Assembly (NCBI GenBank): GCA_914767715.1
Contig: OU612067.1
Coordinates: 24,462,162-24,526,161, forward strand
Direction: 5' to 3'
Length of the DNA stretch: 64,000 nt
DNA from: Membranipora membranacea
Lineage: Eukaryota > Bryozoa > Gymnolaemata > Cheilostomatida > Membraniporidae
Part shown: one piece after another, positions 32,249-45,500 of the stretch
How the letters are laid out: each line of letters opens with the position of its first letter
How positions within the stretch are numbered: position 1 is the first letter of the stretch
Notes under the pieces: generated by a model
Seen by the model: only the letters and a program-made list of their open reading frames with translations
What the model was told of the DNA's origin: nothing
Databases searched by the model: none
Translations under genes and position numbers: made by a program

Positions 32249-35200
32249 TTATACAAATCTACTCTTTTGGACTGGTATCTCGCATACAAAGGGAAGTCGA
32301 TCTGAGCAGGTCTGATCGTTCCATCTTCCGTATGACTTATGCCAGATTTCCACACAACTTTCTGTTCCACGGTGGTTGTTAGGCTCATTGACATTCCAGT
32401 CCATGTCTGTGAACTCCTCAGTGTATAAGCCTTGCCACATATATGAACTGTATTAAGAGTATCGTCAACCACCTATCCATATCCTAACGCCAATCATACC
32501 TAAAACATAATTTATCTCAAATAATCTCTCAGGAACTAAACTCTACTCAAGTCAATATTTAATCAGTATGACTACCTGTGGTGGTTGAATACCAGTGTGC
32601 ATATTGAACTTTGAGGTCAGATGTTATTCATTGATTATCTCCTACAAAAGTTTATCATGCTCCTAAGAAGTCTATTCTCTAGATACATGCTTGTATTTGC
32701 AGTGTCTGTCTTCCGCCAGGTGGGTAGCGGATTAGTGTGCAAGATTCAGGAGGCTCTTGTTTTACTAACCAATATCATAAAGGAACTCTTTATGGAAGTT
32801 AATCTTGTCAGATGTCTCCAAGGTCACCAGGCATCCTCCCTCGGTACCGCAGAATGCCTGGGCTTCATCAAAATCATTGCTCTGGTCAAAATATTACAAT
32901 ACATGTCCTTACAGTACTTACAGTTCCACAATGGCTTCAGCTTTGGCATTCAAAGTGTGAGGATGTGCTAATCCTTACTCTCTAACCTTAATACTATAAT
33001 TGCTCTTCACTATACAGTACACTATTACATACTCTAACACACATCACAGATTATACTGTCTGTACTACACTATTAACATTTGAGAATTTTGTACAAACAT
33101 TCTGATAAAGCTACAAGAATACTAGCTGTTGCACGAGCTGGCCAAGGGCGTAGGCCCAAGGCTTGTCAGGACTGTTCCAGCTAAATAGTATTCTTTTCCC
33201 CGGCCCTGCTGCTGATACCCCCCCCCCCTCCAACCCTGACTGGAATAATGGCGTCTGAACGTGTGTTAAGATCCGGATCAACATCAAAGTCGGAGGTGAC
33301 TCTTACTCAGCTACTAGAGAATGTGACCGACAGTCGGAGATATATGGAGAAACAGTTTGATACGCTCAATTCTAACATTGTCCAAATTACCAACAGGATC
33401 ACAGCTATTGAAATGAAACAATCAGATTTAGAAGCTGCACAAACCGGAAGTACCAAAAGGCTCATGTCAATCAAGTCAAAGTAATCAGACTATGAACAAG
33501 CACTGACCTGTTGTGGTGATGAGATAAAGGAATTGAAGGCAAGTTGGAAGAGTTAGATTTGCTGCGTCATAAGCTGAGTAAGCTGGAAGAAAATCAAGCT
33601 GCTGATAATGACAGGGTCAGACAACTCCAAAGTGATAAATCACTGAAAACACTGAGGATCTATGGAATACCTAAAACCCATAACAGGGTCTCACATACAT
33701 CATTTCTAAGTTGGCCAGTCGGATATCCTGCTCCCAAATCAACAAGTCAGACCTGGAGACTGTAATTAGACCGAAGAACTCTGATCAATCCCATCAATCA
33801 CCATTGTCGTCAGATTTAGCTCACTGATCAAACGAGATGAATTCTACAACTGCAGAAAACTACTAGGCAAAAACAAGATAACAGTACAGAAACTTGGCCT
33901 TTCGGGTGACAACAAAATATACATCAACGAATCCCTGACAAAAGCTGCCAACACTCTATTCTTCAAGGCTAGACAATGCAAAAAAGATCTCAACTACCAG
34001 TATGTCTTGACCCACCACGGCCAGATCTTCATGCGCAAAACTAAAGAATCTGACATGGTCAAGGTCACTGATGACACAATCTTTCAATCTCTATCCTAGT
34101 TACACAATGGTTTCAGTCTTACAGCACTCTACTACGAGCAGTATTTGAACATGGACCGATATTCTGTGAATGGACGACAGACCAGAAATCACCGACAATT
34201 CGATCTGTGTTCCCAGACTGCTTAAAAATTGCACGAGTGACACCCATTTTTAAAAAAGGGGACAAACAAAGTACTAATAACTATCGCCCAATATCAATCT
34301 TAAGCACTATTTCTAAAATTGTTGAAGAAATCCTTAGTAACCAGATCATTGATTTTTTAGAGACCAACTCAATTTTAGCCGACTGCCAGTTTGGATTTAG
34401 AAGAGGCAGAAATACCACCACTGCTATAAACAAGCTCATGGAACAATTGAATGAAAATTGAATGAAAATTTTAACCGCTGCAGCAGCACATTTGGAATAT
34501 TTTTAGATTTTTCAAAGGGGTTTGATACCATTAATCATGAAATTTTAGTCAAAAAAGCTACTGTTTAATGGATTTTTACCCTGTGCCACATCTCTCATAG
34601 AGAATTACCTCAAAAACCGTAAACAATATGTTACTGTAAATACTGCTGTATCTCAGTACCGTGACATCAACATAGGAGTACCCCAAGGTTCAAAAGTGGG
34701 GCCACTTTTATTTTTGATTTATATAAACGACCTCTTGAATGCAGCGCCTGCATTAAATTACATACTGTATGCAGTCGACACTAATATATTTTGTACAGAC
34801 CATGCTATTTTAAGTCAAGAATTAAACAAAGTTGAAAATTGGTGCTAAGCTAATAAACTAGTACCTAACTATTTCAAAACTTTTCAGGTAATTTTTAAAT
34901 CCCCAAGAAAACCTATCAGTGCCGATGATCATGTTATCCAACTGAATACCACCACCCTTGAACTGAAAAAGGAAACTAATTTTTTAGGTATTATCCTTGA
35001 TTCAAATATTACTTTTGAGTCGCATATAAATGAATTGTGCAAAAAATTGAATTTGGTTGTAATAATGATGCGCGTAGTAAGGCCATATTTTGACAAAAAA
35101 CAATGATCGATCTATATTACTCATTTTTTTACCCGCACCTACTCTATGGAATAGAGTTCTGGGGCCATGCTTCGGAAAATGACCTGAAACGAGTAATAGT

Positions 35201-35967
35201 CCTCAAAAAGGCTTGTATAAGAGTAATTGTAAAGAAAAAAAACCAGAGATCACGTTTCAAGCCTTTTTAAGACGTTAAATATAATGCCTTTTAATATGTT
35301 ATTCCAATACTGCTCTTTAAAACTATTTTTAAGAACATTTTCAAATGAGTTTATCAACTCTCTTAAATCAGAACATGATTATAACACAAGATTAAATAAT
35401 TTACGAACAAAAAAGGCCAAAAACAAGCGAGGTGAGAGGTCCCTGTTGTACCATGGTGTCAACCTGTACAACAGGTACCTTATGGGAGTGAAGACATGTA
35501 CTCAGTCTGGTTCCTTGGGTGGCCTGGCGGCGCGCCTGTGTGAGGGGGTTTGATTGTGTGCAGGTTGCTGATGTTTCACTCTGTCGTTCCGGCAGGCAAG
35601 TGTGGCGTCGAGTGTTCTAGTCGGGCAGTCTCTGTTCTAGCTTCGTTCTATCTGACTGTCCCATTGGTTTTTAACTTTCTATATACCTTTGACACCGTTT
35701 TACTCAGTCTAGTTTTTATAGTAAGCAATAAACACTCACATAAAAAAATGTACAACCGACAGGACAAGTATGCTGAGCTGATGATACACCTGAAGAGAAC
35801 AAAGGTCAAAGGAAATGTTGATAGTATCACAAATAACAGCAGAGAACATGAAGTGTGGGAGTTATGTCATGTCAGAAGATGGACAGAAACATTGTACCAT
35901 TATGTGATCACTTACCAGCGATACAGACATGGAGAATATAGCTAAGCAAAATCAGATGGTTTTCCAT
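32249..35967 (-). pseudogene. C-type lectin pseudogene split by a LINE (lectin D)
   Basis: Exon 1 (35916-35967) is intact and reads MENHLILLSYILHVCIAG. Exon 2 starts at 35789 (GVSSAQHTCPVG) and is cut after about 40 bases by a LINE. Homology resumes near 32955 and runs to the donor at 32770 (KLKPLWNCKYC, then after a frameshift FDQSNDFDEAQAFCG and CLVTLETSDKINFHKEFL). Exon 3 (32249-32499) keeps WQGLYTEEFTDMDWN, EPN (NEPNNHRGTESC) and WND (GRWNDQTCSDRLPFVCE), but has in-frame TGA (32465-32467) and TAA (32453-32455) before them. The gene cannot make a full lectin. Exon order, lengths and phases otherwise equal those of lectin C. Sugar-binding motifs being preserved suggests recent loss. Confidence 0.85.
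33110..35748 (+). mobile_element. Internally deleted LINE inserted in lectin D exon 2
   Basis: ORF1 starts at 33248 (MASERVLRSGSTSKSEVTLT), contains a coiled-coil-like region (33300-33660) and ends at a TAG at 34097-34099. Its C-terminal domain reads GDNKIYINESLTKAANTLFF and QYVLTHHGQIFMRK, typical of ORF1 of CR1/L2-type LINEs. It has frameshifts near 33480 and 33700. About 110 bases later an RT begins (ARVTPIFKKGDKQSTNNYRP, QFGFRRGRN, GVPQGSKVGPLLF, then YAVD in place of YADD), so the endonuclease region is deleted. The 3' end carries NKRGERSLL, an AATAAA at 35727 and A7 at 35742-35748. It is non-functional. The 5' boundary is not exact (between 32960 and 33240). Confidence 0.8.
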
Positions 35968-36048
35968 TGTATGGTAGATTATTTCTCTTACACCACTTTA
36001 GACGTGTGCTTGTCGGCAGTTAGTGTGAAGTATATCATATAAACAACC

Positions 36049-36056
36049 TATTTATA
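36049..36056 (-). promoter_or_regulatory. TATA box of lectin D
   Basis: The minus strand reads ACATATAAATAGG, with TATAAATA 82 bases upstream of the lectin D ATG, at the same place as in lectins B and C. Confidence 0.5.
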
Positions 36057-36189
36057 TGTTTTATAATCATTATATCGACTAACTAAGACTTCCTATATAA
36101 TCTGGACAGCCCATATATTCTCTCTCGCATATCAGAGAGAACATCTGCTGATGATAAAAGCAATTTAAAATGTATGAATGGAAATAAAT

Positions 36190-36835
36190 AAGAATTAATG
36201 TAGATTGAGTAGAGATGAATGGGGTGGCAAACAATTAAAGACAAAAAACATTCAGAATATGCGTTTAAAAAATTATCATGAGGTATGTGACGCGTAATAA
36301 AGCATTGCTTTATAACTGAGAAAAAGGGGGGAAACAGCCAATTAGAAATGATGAAGATGAAGTTAAAATGGATGGAATTGAATAAAAAAAAATCAAAGAC
36401 AACAAAAACAATAAAATACCCATATAAAACATACCATGGCGTGTGTCCCAGCTAATAAAGCTAATATTGACTTTGCTTGATAATGGAGAACCAGCCAATT
36501 AGTAACGATTTTGATGAAATAAAAATGGATGGAATGGAGTACCAAAATTCAATGACATCAAAAACGATTTAATATCCATTTAAAAACAAATCATGCCAAG
36601 TATCATAGCTAATATATCCGATCTTGGTTTTGATTGATTATGAATAAAAAAGGGGGCAAACAGTCAAATAGATGAGGATGCAGTAGAGATCAATGAAGTG
36701 CCAAACAATCGGAGTGTAAAAAAATTCATTTAAAAAATATCAGAATATCTGTTCAAAGCGTTTTGTGCCATATGTTACATGTAATAAAGCTGATCTTGAC
36801 TTTGTTTTGATTATGGAGAAATAAAGGGGCTGCCA
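36190..36835. repeat. Degenerate tandem repeat, units of about 155-170 bp
   Basis: The anchor AAACAGCCAATTAG recurs at 36332, 36489 (AACCAGCCAATTAG) and 36658 (AAACAGTCAAATAG), each followed by GATGA and GATGGAATGGA-like text and ending with TAATAAAGCTGATCTTGAC-like text. About four diverged units are present. Confidence 0.7.
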
Positions 36836-37902
36836 CGTATCAAGAAGCGGACCTCCAGTACTTCTTGCTATGAAAATATAAGTTTTTGACCAAAGATTTA
36901 CTCCATACTACTCCCTCTAAGTGGTGGAAAGTGAATATAGAAGATACCACAAAGTGCGCCATCATAACAAAACGAACCCCTAAAGTATATCACTCTAAAA
37001 TGTGTTAATTTTAACTGAGAGAAGCCATATGAAGTCCACATATGTATCAGCACCTCAAGCACTTTAAAGCCTCGCCACCATTCAAACCCCAGTAAGTGAT
37101 TAAGACGTAGCAACAAAACATAGTCTTCAAGAAGTATCATCATGTATAAAGCAAAACAAATATCTATATAACACTTATTCGTTAATCACAATAATCTGGA
37201 GCTAGATTATTTAAAAAACATGTCTTGGAGATTGCGAGAGTTGGAATCACCGGTGTATGTGTCAGCGACGGATGAGGTGATGCTAATCTGATCTCTTAAT
37301 AGTGTTAAGACCTTTAGAGGTCAGAGATATATCAGTTTTTTGGGACTGAACATCCAAACGTCAACTTCTACCTTTTAACATTAAAAACCGGGTTGGTCGG
37401 TTACAACAAAAATATTGTATACAAACTAATGCACTGGAGTAAGACCGTTCCACTCACCTCATAAATGGAACACGGATGAAATACAAAATCCTGAGCATAA
37501 TAAGTGATTGGAGATCATCACATCACGTAGAGGACAGTTGATCCTCAGCACAATCATTCTAAATAAGCCAGTGTTCCATGAGCTAGAGGTTGGGCATCTT
37601 GGCCTTATCCTCAAAACTTCAGTTTTGTGTTTATGATAAACGCATGTGTATATAAAACAAAAGAAACCCATATCTAGTGCCTCATAACACTTTTTTCAAA
37701 AAATATTTTTTGGTAAAATAGAAGAAATGACTGAATATAAGTCCTGTCTTCAACCACATATGTGTAGTAAAACCAGTTACGCATGTGCATATAACAGTTT
37801 TCACACATTTTTCCTTTTATTGCTTGAAAAAAAGAAAAATTAAACAAAATTACACTAAAGCTAACTTTACCCATTCATATCAAAATTAAATCTGTAAGCT
37901 TC

Positions 37903-37972
37903 AGCAGGCAGACATGGCTGAGTGGCTAGTGTGCTTGATCACAAATCAAGAGGCCAGGGGCCAGATTTTACT
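37903..37972 (+). repeat. tRNA-Ser/Leu-like SINE head, copy 1
   Basis: GACATGGCTGAGTGGCTAGT contains a type II tRNA box A (TGGCTGAGTGG), followed by CTTGATCACAAATCAAG, which forms a perfect 5-bp anticodon-like stem, then AGGCCAGGGGCCAGATTTT. Position 33 is C instead of T and the T arm is lost, so this is not a working tRNA. Confidence 0.55.
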
Positions 37973-38083
37973 TACATTATCATCTCTTTTACTACTTGGT
38001 GGTTTAACTGTTTTTTTCGGTACATATTTATTACTACTCACACCGCTACACCTGGATTATTTCGCACTGAACTTTCAAGCCTC

Positions 38084-38160
38084 AGCGGGCCAGCGTGGCT
38101 GAGCGGCTAGAGTGTTTGATCTCAGAGCGAGAGGTCCAAGTTTAAGTTCTGGTGAGGCAA
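38084..38160 (+). repeat. tRNA-Ser/Leu-like SINE head, copy 2
   Basis: CAGCGTGGCTGAGCGGCTAG ... GAGAGGTCCAAGTTTAAGTTC resembles the copy 180 bp upstream, including the leading word CTTCAGC/CCTCAGC and GGC. Box B is degenerate (AAGTTTAAGTTC) and the anticodon stem is broken. Confidence 0.5.
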
Positions 38161-39548
38161 GATTAAAAAAAGCAAGGAGGAGCGTGAAGAGGAGCCCTTA
38201 CTCTTATATAATTTATATATATATTAATATACCACAATTATAACATTTTTGTTGCGCTATATTCTATGGCTGTATTCACTGAGAATAATTGTTGGGGAGT
38301 TCTGCCACATAATAGGACAACGTTACTCAGGCTGTCTACCTCATAAGTGGTATGGAAAGGACATTTTAATTTTAATTTGCACTTATAGTGACATCGCCTA
38401 TTGGCCGTCCATCATAAACTCAATCGACAACCTGAGTGTATGTCATCCACATCCCTGAGGTTTTGTGGCAATTATGATCGCGGCATTTCTAGCTAATTGA
38501 ATAGTTGACTTTTGAGAATTTGAATCAAGAAACACAATGCTAAAAACATCTCTGTATTGCATCGATAGTATTCATACACGACAACCTTGCAGACCCAGAA
38601 ATCAGGAGGTCTCCGGGGACGAACTCCAGATTCGGAGTACCACTCTGCTTCCCACAGTATACAGATGGCCCTCATTTGTCATATTTCTAAGCTAAAACTT
38701 GAGCTTTCATTATTATAAATTGCGACATTTTACCCGATTTTACAAATTAAATAGTTGTACATTATCTGAACAGCCCCAACAATAGTGTTAGGCCAGGTAA
38801 AGAAATTGTACATAAGCTACATAAAAGCAGTAGCGGCAAAGCAAATATACGTTTCCCATGCAAAAAGAAGCCGAAAAAGGGGAGGAAAAAGGGAGATAGG
38901 GAAGGGGTGAAAACTGGGAGCATCCCTACCAAATAGCGAGACTTGACAGGCATGATACTATTGGACTACGTTTCCTATGTCGTCTATGAGATACATTTGC
39001 ATTGTAGCACAACGACATCACGCACATACGCTTTGGCATTTTTCTCCTGAATTACCAGCACATATTTATTGTTGTAGTAACATTGAAAATTGGGACACAA
39101 TCAGTCCACCAGGAAGGAATGAAAATGATACTCAAGTGTCTTATAATTGCAATTCGCCACATTCCGACCTGATGGCTGGATTTGGTTGATAACAGAACGC
39201 CAGGGCAGAGTTTGAGCACATAAACTACTGAAAATACTATAATTTATACAAAATATAACGTCCATTATAATTAACAGAGACTTTCCTTCTCCTGTGCACA
39301 GTTATGGCTTCATAAATCACATACAAAAAATTGTCTTATTCCACTTTTGATGAATGTGGTGAGTGGGAAAGAAATTCTCACAGTGAGAAAAATATCAATT
39401 TCGCATTATCTTTAGCTCTAGTCATCCAGTTATAAGTTCACTAGAGAGCAGAAATATATTCCTTTGGAACAAGGATATTGACTCATCCGATTTACTCGCA
39501 CATCATGTACAAAAATAGTGATCGGTTGGCTTAGCTAAATTTCACTAA

Positions 39549-42500
39549 TTACTGAGTCAGCAAAGTTTGTAGAGCTTTCTGAACAGCTGGGAATGTATCT
39601 GTTACTCTGGCTTTCAGCGAAACCTGCAAACAAGGAAAAACTGCTATCAATAACTGCAATGGAGGTTATAGGTCATCTGGTATCAGCTTGGCTCTCACCG
39701 GTGTCAAAGACGCTTAACAGTCACAACTAAAGGGTTGTTAAATCAAATCGAATCCGATCTGACGTCGGTAAAATTGGATGGAAAGACAATATTCGCTACT
39801 ACCCAACTGCTGCATTTTGTTCGGCCCTCGATGAATCAAAGCTTGAATTAGGGGAATTTCCATAGCGAATATGACTTTCAATTTCATTATTATCCAGATA
39901 GGTTTTAAGTGATCAGTTGCGGTCAAACACCAAAATGCCAAAGAAACCCCATGAGTCCACACCAACAATGACACCCCAGTCTATGTTTGTATAGCTGTGT
40001 ACCTGTATAGATGAGTTAGCAGGCTGTAAGGTAAGTTCTATCAGGCACCAGATACCATTTATCAGTTTAACAGATTGATACATTAGTTCCTGTCCATCTA
40101 TGTTACGTTTAGCTACGGTATATACATTATTCTCTTTTAGTCGAGCTTCTAAGGCATCTACAAATACAAGAGATTATCAAAGTTCATTCCTATCAAACAA
40201 CAGTTTCCGAACTGGTACTAGATGATATTAAAATTCCATTATCATCATACATAAAATAACATAATACCATCAAATATTAGTAGGTCTATTCAAGCTGGTA
40301 CACCTCTATTCGTTAAGATTATATTATTCTCATGTAATCATGTTAGAAAACCCTGTATGTCCTCTTTGTCATGTGAAACGATATGATGTTATTATAAATT
40401 GAACAGCCACATGGCGGGAGACACGACTGGTATTGTCGAGCTCCCTCACTAGATTTTAGATTAGACAGATTTAGTTCAGGTTCAGATCAACCAAGTGACT
40501 CAGGTGAGGGGAGAGCTACTTGACGCACAGACCAGGAGGTCGGATATGTACACAGGCTTTACTGTACACATGTATTACAGCTAGGACAATATTTATAAAT
40601 ATTTCAGTTGGGCAGTCTGATCTCAATATAGAGGGATATAAATCCAAGGGTGCTGGGGCTGGAACAATCAACCTTGAAAGCTCCCTCGGTGGGACACAAA
40701 TTCAGAACTCCTGTGGCACCAATTGCCTGGCAGTGAATAGCAAGCGCACCAACCGATTGCGCCATATCACGAATACAAAAAGCGGATGGGTTGATGGCGC
40801 TAATTAACATTCAGCTATTCACTACTCAGAGTTGTGTTCTCTCATCCTACAGCACAGTCCATTCCACCGTTGCCGCCCTATTCAACCAGTGTAAGTGTTA
40901 GGGTTATTGGCCTTATATGGTGCAAAGTTATATGCAAGTATAAAAGTATTTCAGTAATCTGAGGTATCTCAAACAGTAACTCCTCCCATTGTCACAAATC
41001 AAGGAAGCTAAACTCATTATTTCCACATTAGTATTCATAAAATTGATTCAGGCTCATTGAAACTGGGACCACATATTCTCAAGTTTCACTGTTCCTTCCA
41101 TGATCAAGTTTCACTGTTACTTTTAATAACACTAACATAACTTAATCACATGATATACAAGGGCAACTTTCGATTAAGAGATTCTTGATGGAAAACTTAG
41201 CTAAGCATAAATGATTTATGCTGACATTGTTGCAGTGTTCCATATACAGTGCGGTTCACTTAATCCAAATCTCTGGGACCACATAACTTTGTTCTAATTA
41301 AGCAGGTCTCAATTAAGTGACATTAGAATGCATTGATATCTTGCTGGTTGGACTAATTTTCCTTGTCTGAATTAACAGGAGTTCTGAATTATAAAGTCTG
41401 ACAAAAACCAGCTTACACTGTATAACTAACCTGCTGACATATTACTGACTCCGCTTATTGTAGACTGCACTTCGTTCTGAGATGGGATATCTTTCCATGT
41501 GCTCAGATACGTCTTCTTCTCCATCAAACCATCCGTTCCAAACAAGACATGTCCAGGGATGAGTGTGGCGAAGTAAAACACATCTACGTTATTTTTAATT
41601 GCCACCTGTATGAATAAGAATTATATATCAATACTTGGAAGTATTATACATGCATATTTCACTATACAACTGGAGTAATGGTGTGACCTCTCAATCTCAT
41701 AGTTTGTCTTTATATGTTAGTAGGCAGTATAAATCTGAGTCCATAATAGATAACTGACAGTGTCCGGTTGTTCCATTTTTGAACTGATCAAGTGAGCAAA
41801 GGTTTGCAAATCCAACAAAAGTACATGGACAACAATTCAAGTTTTGGTACCCAATCTACTTGAGTGGACACCACATATATCGGATACATGGAATAAATAC
41901 AAGAGTACTAAACTCTCTACTGGATGTTGACACACGGGTAATTATTCAACAATAGTCTGCCATGTCAAGTACACCACTGATATAGGACGTTAAATGCATA
42001 TTGGTACAGCTCTAGTTTACTTCTCCAGCGTATTTGTTTACTAGTGCTGCACCAACATACATAATATAGTTACAGACCCTGCAGAAGATCTAAATTTTGA
42101 TATTGAGTTTATTCATTTCAAGGCTGATCAAAACAGATAAAGCAAAGTAGAGAAGATGATTATTTGATATGGTATGACCAAAACCAATTGGCGTTTGCCT
42201 TCCGATCAATATCTCAGAAATATGCATGCTGTTTTGATGGATGTATTATCATTTACTTTTCTCGGCCGGCTTTGTTTTCTTGACCTAGAAGGTAATCATA
42301 CTGTCCTAAAAAGCAGAGTTGACCTAATAGAAATCTCTATACAAAACATAATAAAAGACAACTTCTAAATGATCAAATTAAACAACACTTGTTGACATGT
42401 TCATTTTGCTTACTGCTGGGGTATATAGGACAATCCTTATCCAGACAGGCTTGCTTTATACTAGATATCATACCTGTAGATTATTGACTGGGTTCATCTT

Positions 42501-45500
42501 CTGTACAACACCACCAGTGTTTATAGTGAGGCTAGCTGTGGCTGATGAGTTTGGTGCTATAGGATTAACCTTCAGCTGTGAACCAGGCGTCAAACCAAAA
42601 CTGAATAATCAAACAATCGGAAAAACAAAACAATTAGATTGACAACAACATAACCGAGTCATGTATAAGCACTGTTCACCACATATGTTTGTCAATAGTT
42701 TCTGAAAACATGCTAAAGTTATTACACATCTGGAAAATTGCAATACTATTCACTGAAAAATCAAGTTGCTTCATTACCTGATCATAGTAAACCATCAACC
42801 AGCTCACATTAAATGTAATACAAACCTGTTTTTATTGAATTGCACAGCAAATCCAGATAAGTTTTGCATTGAGTTGTTTGTAAATGTCATCTCCATTTTG
42901 ATCTGATTATTCTTTCTTGTAAAAGTTCCCTTCAGTTCCATACCCTTGCCCTTATCAGCTGATACCCAAACCTAAAATAACAGGAGAGACGATTTGAAGG
43001 TTGAAGGGGGCTAAATTCGCAAGTCTGTCTCTGTCTGAAGACTGAGAGATAACAGTGCTTTAAGGGCGCAGCTGCCATGATTGGCGCCAAGTTGCTCTCA
43101 GTTTGCAGGCAGACCTGGGGCGTCAGTTGAGCCAAGTAGTGCATAGCTAAATTAAGACATACTGAACTCCTTTTTCAATATTCCACGTATAAATAGCCTC
43201 ACCCCTGGAAATACCTCAAATGAGAGGCAACGCACTATTAAATGCAAATACTATATAATTAATATACTAATATAACATAATAATTACATTACAAATAAAT
43301 GGTAGTGACGAGGAGCTGTTTATCCGTTCTTCATTGAGACGCATTCTAGTCTAATACTGACCTAAGCTGACCTGGGGGGTATTTCAATTAGAAAGAGCGA
43401 TGCTTTACTAAAGCAAGTTATCACAATCACATCGCTCAAAATTATCACTCACTTGGTCTTTCAATTACACAAAATTGTTCCCAAATCGCTCGCTCAGAAT
43501 GTATATAGTTTGATCAATGACTGAACATTTGGGAGCGAGAGCCTATCAAGTATTGCTCACTCACTGAGTGATCAGATTGAGGAATATGTGACAAAGACAT
43601 GTTCAATGCATCAACCACCGGGTGATATCTACATTAATGTGATAGATACCCCAGAAGAGCTTATATTGGCTAGACTTTAGTTTGGTTAGTTTTGTGATGA
43701 CTAAGGCAGCAATAGTTTTAGCTGGCTGAGCTGTTAGATTATGTAAATGAACGAGTTTGAGTAAATTTTAGCTAGCCATAAATACAACTATACGCTATTT
43801 TGGTTTAATTTTTTTTAAATAAAGTAACAAAATTATGTAGAAGTAAGCTATCCTTGAAATTCACTGTATCGAGGCTGTGCAAACTGGTGATCTTCTGATA
43901 CCTTACTCCTCTATGATATAACATACTAATGAAATCATCAGAATCTGTCACGATGTTTTAATATAACATTTACCTGCTGAGCCGGTGTGTGAAATCCTGC
44001 AGTTGATGGAGCAGCAGAAGAAGAAATATCACCGAATCCTGCCAGTCCAGCACTAGCTTGTGGGGCGGGTGTAGGACCCCCACCAAGCCCAAGCAGGTCA
44101 TCAAGACCTGAGGACATAGCAGCTGGTTGAGAGGTCGGCTGAGACATGGAAGGTCCACCAAACTGTAATAATGTAGAGCAGAGAAATGTCATTCAATGAA
44201 TAGCTCGCTGGTCTTACGATATGAACTTACATGTCAGTGTATGCCTAGACCAGGTTTGGCCTATTTGCGTGCATTCGCAGATGCTCCCGATCCATTGGCC
44301 ATGCCTGGAAGGGAGTAACGGGAAAGCTCACAGATTGCTAATTTTGAATTGCTATTTTGGAGTTATCTTCTCATGTAAATGAAGCTCGCCCATCTTCAGA
44401 TGCCTGAGATTGTCCTATATGGTTATTCAATAAGAGTTGGTGATTTGTTCAGGGTTTGGACTTTGGAGGAGATTCGACTATAGTTTGGTTATGAAATCCC
44501 CAAAGCATGCTGAAGGATGATCAATAATGTGCTGAGGAAAATGGTTGTTTTACATAAATGACATAAATGAAATCAATATTCAATGTGGGCAACGATAAGT
44601 TGTGCCTCACTCAGACTGATAATAATGAATTGAAGACTTTATATCTTTTATCACAATCTAGAACTCACATTTAGATCGCCGAGTCCGTCGTCCATCAGGT
44701 TCATAAGCCCCGCCCCAGATTGAGATGAGGGGGCAGCGGGTTGAGGGGCTGACGGCGAGGAGAGGTCCAGGTTGAGTAAGTCATCTATTAGCAGTCCTCC
44801 ACCTGTACCAGAGGAGGCGGGAGCAGCCTGCTTCACTGGTGAGGATGGGCCTCCAGCTGTCTCATCATCCTCTCTGGGAGCAAGAGTGGGTGGAAAATTA
44901 GGTTATGTTCTTTTATCGATTACAATCTCTAGTTTCGTTAGCTATATAGTCAAATTGTGTTAAGCCAATATTAAAATAAGAAAAAGACACGAAAATGTAG
45001 GTCAGTGGTGTGAAAAATCCCCTGAATATCCATGCTGAATAGGATAAACAGTTCATATGATCTGTTTGTACTTTGAGCTGCAAGGAAGGCAACACCTGAT
45101 AATGGAACCCACCGACTGAGATAGTGAGCTTTACATGTCACCAGGGAGTGACAGGAGGAAAATTCATGAAACTTCGATACCATATAAAGCACAGAATTAA
45201 CGCATATACCATGAACGGTTGAGTTAGTAAACGAGGCTTAAGTCAGTAGGCTATTCGCAATCAGTCATGACGCTAAGATCAAGGTTATGTACAACTATTC
45301 TCATAATCCTAGAGTATTTTAATTCAATCCTGATAATGGTATTTTAAAGTTAAGATTGAGAGACTAACTGTTGCCAACTCACGATTGCAGACGCTGTCCT
45401 AAGTGTGGAATGGCTATATAGCTGCTACCATCTACAAAGGTTGAGGCTGGCTTATGGTAGACAGAAGCCAGTGTTCCTATATTACAGATAAGCTCATTGA

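Larger units (their letters stand above)
36840..39545. other. No gene recognised
   Basis: Apart from the paired tRNA-like repeats at 37.9-38.16 kb I see only AT-rich sequence and short frames without domains or splice logic. Confidence 0.45.
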
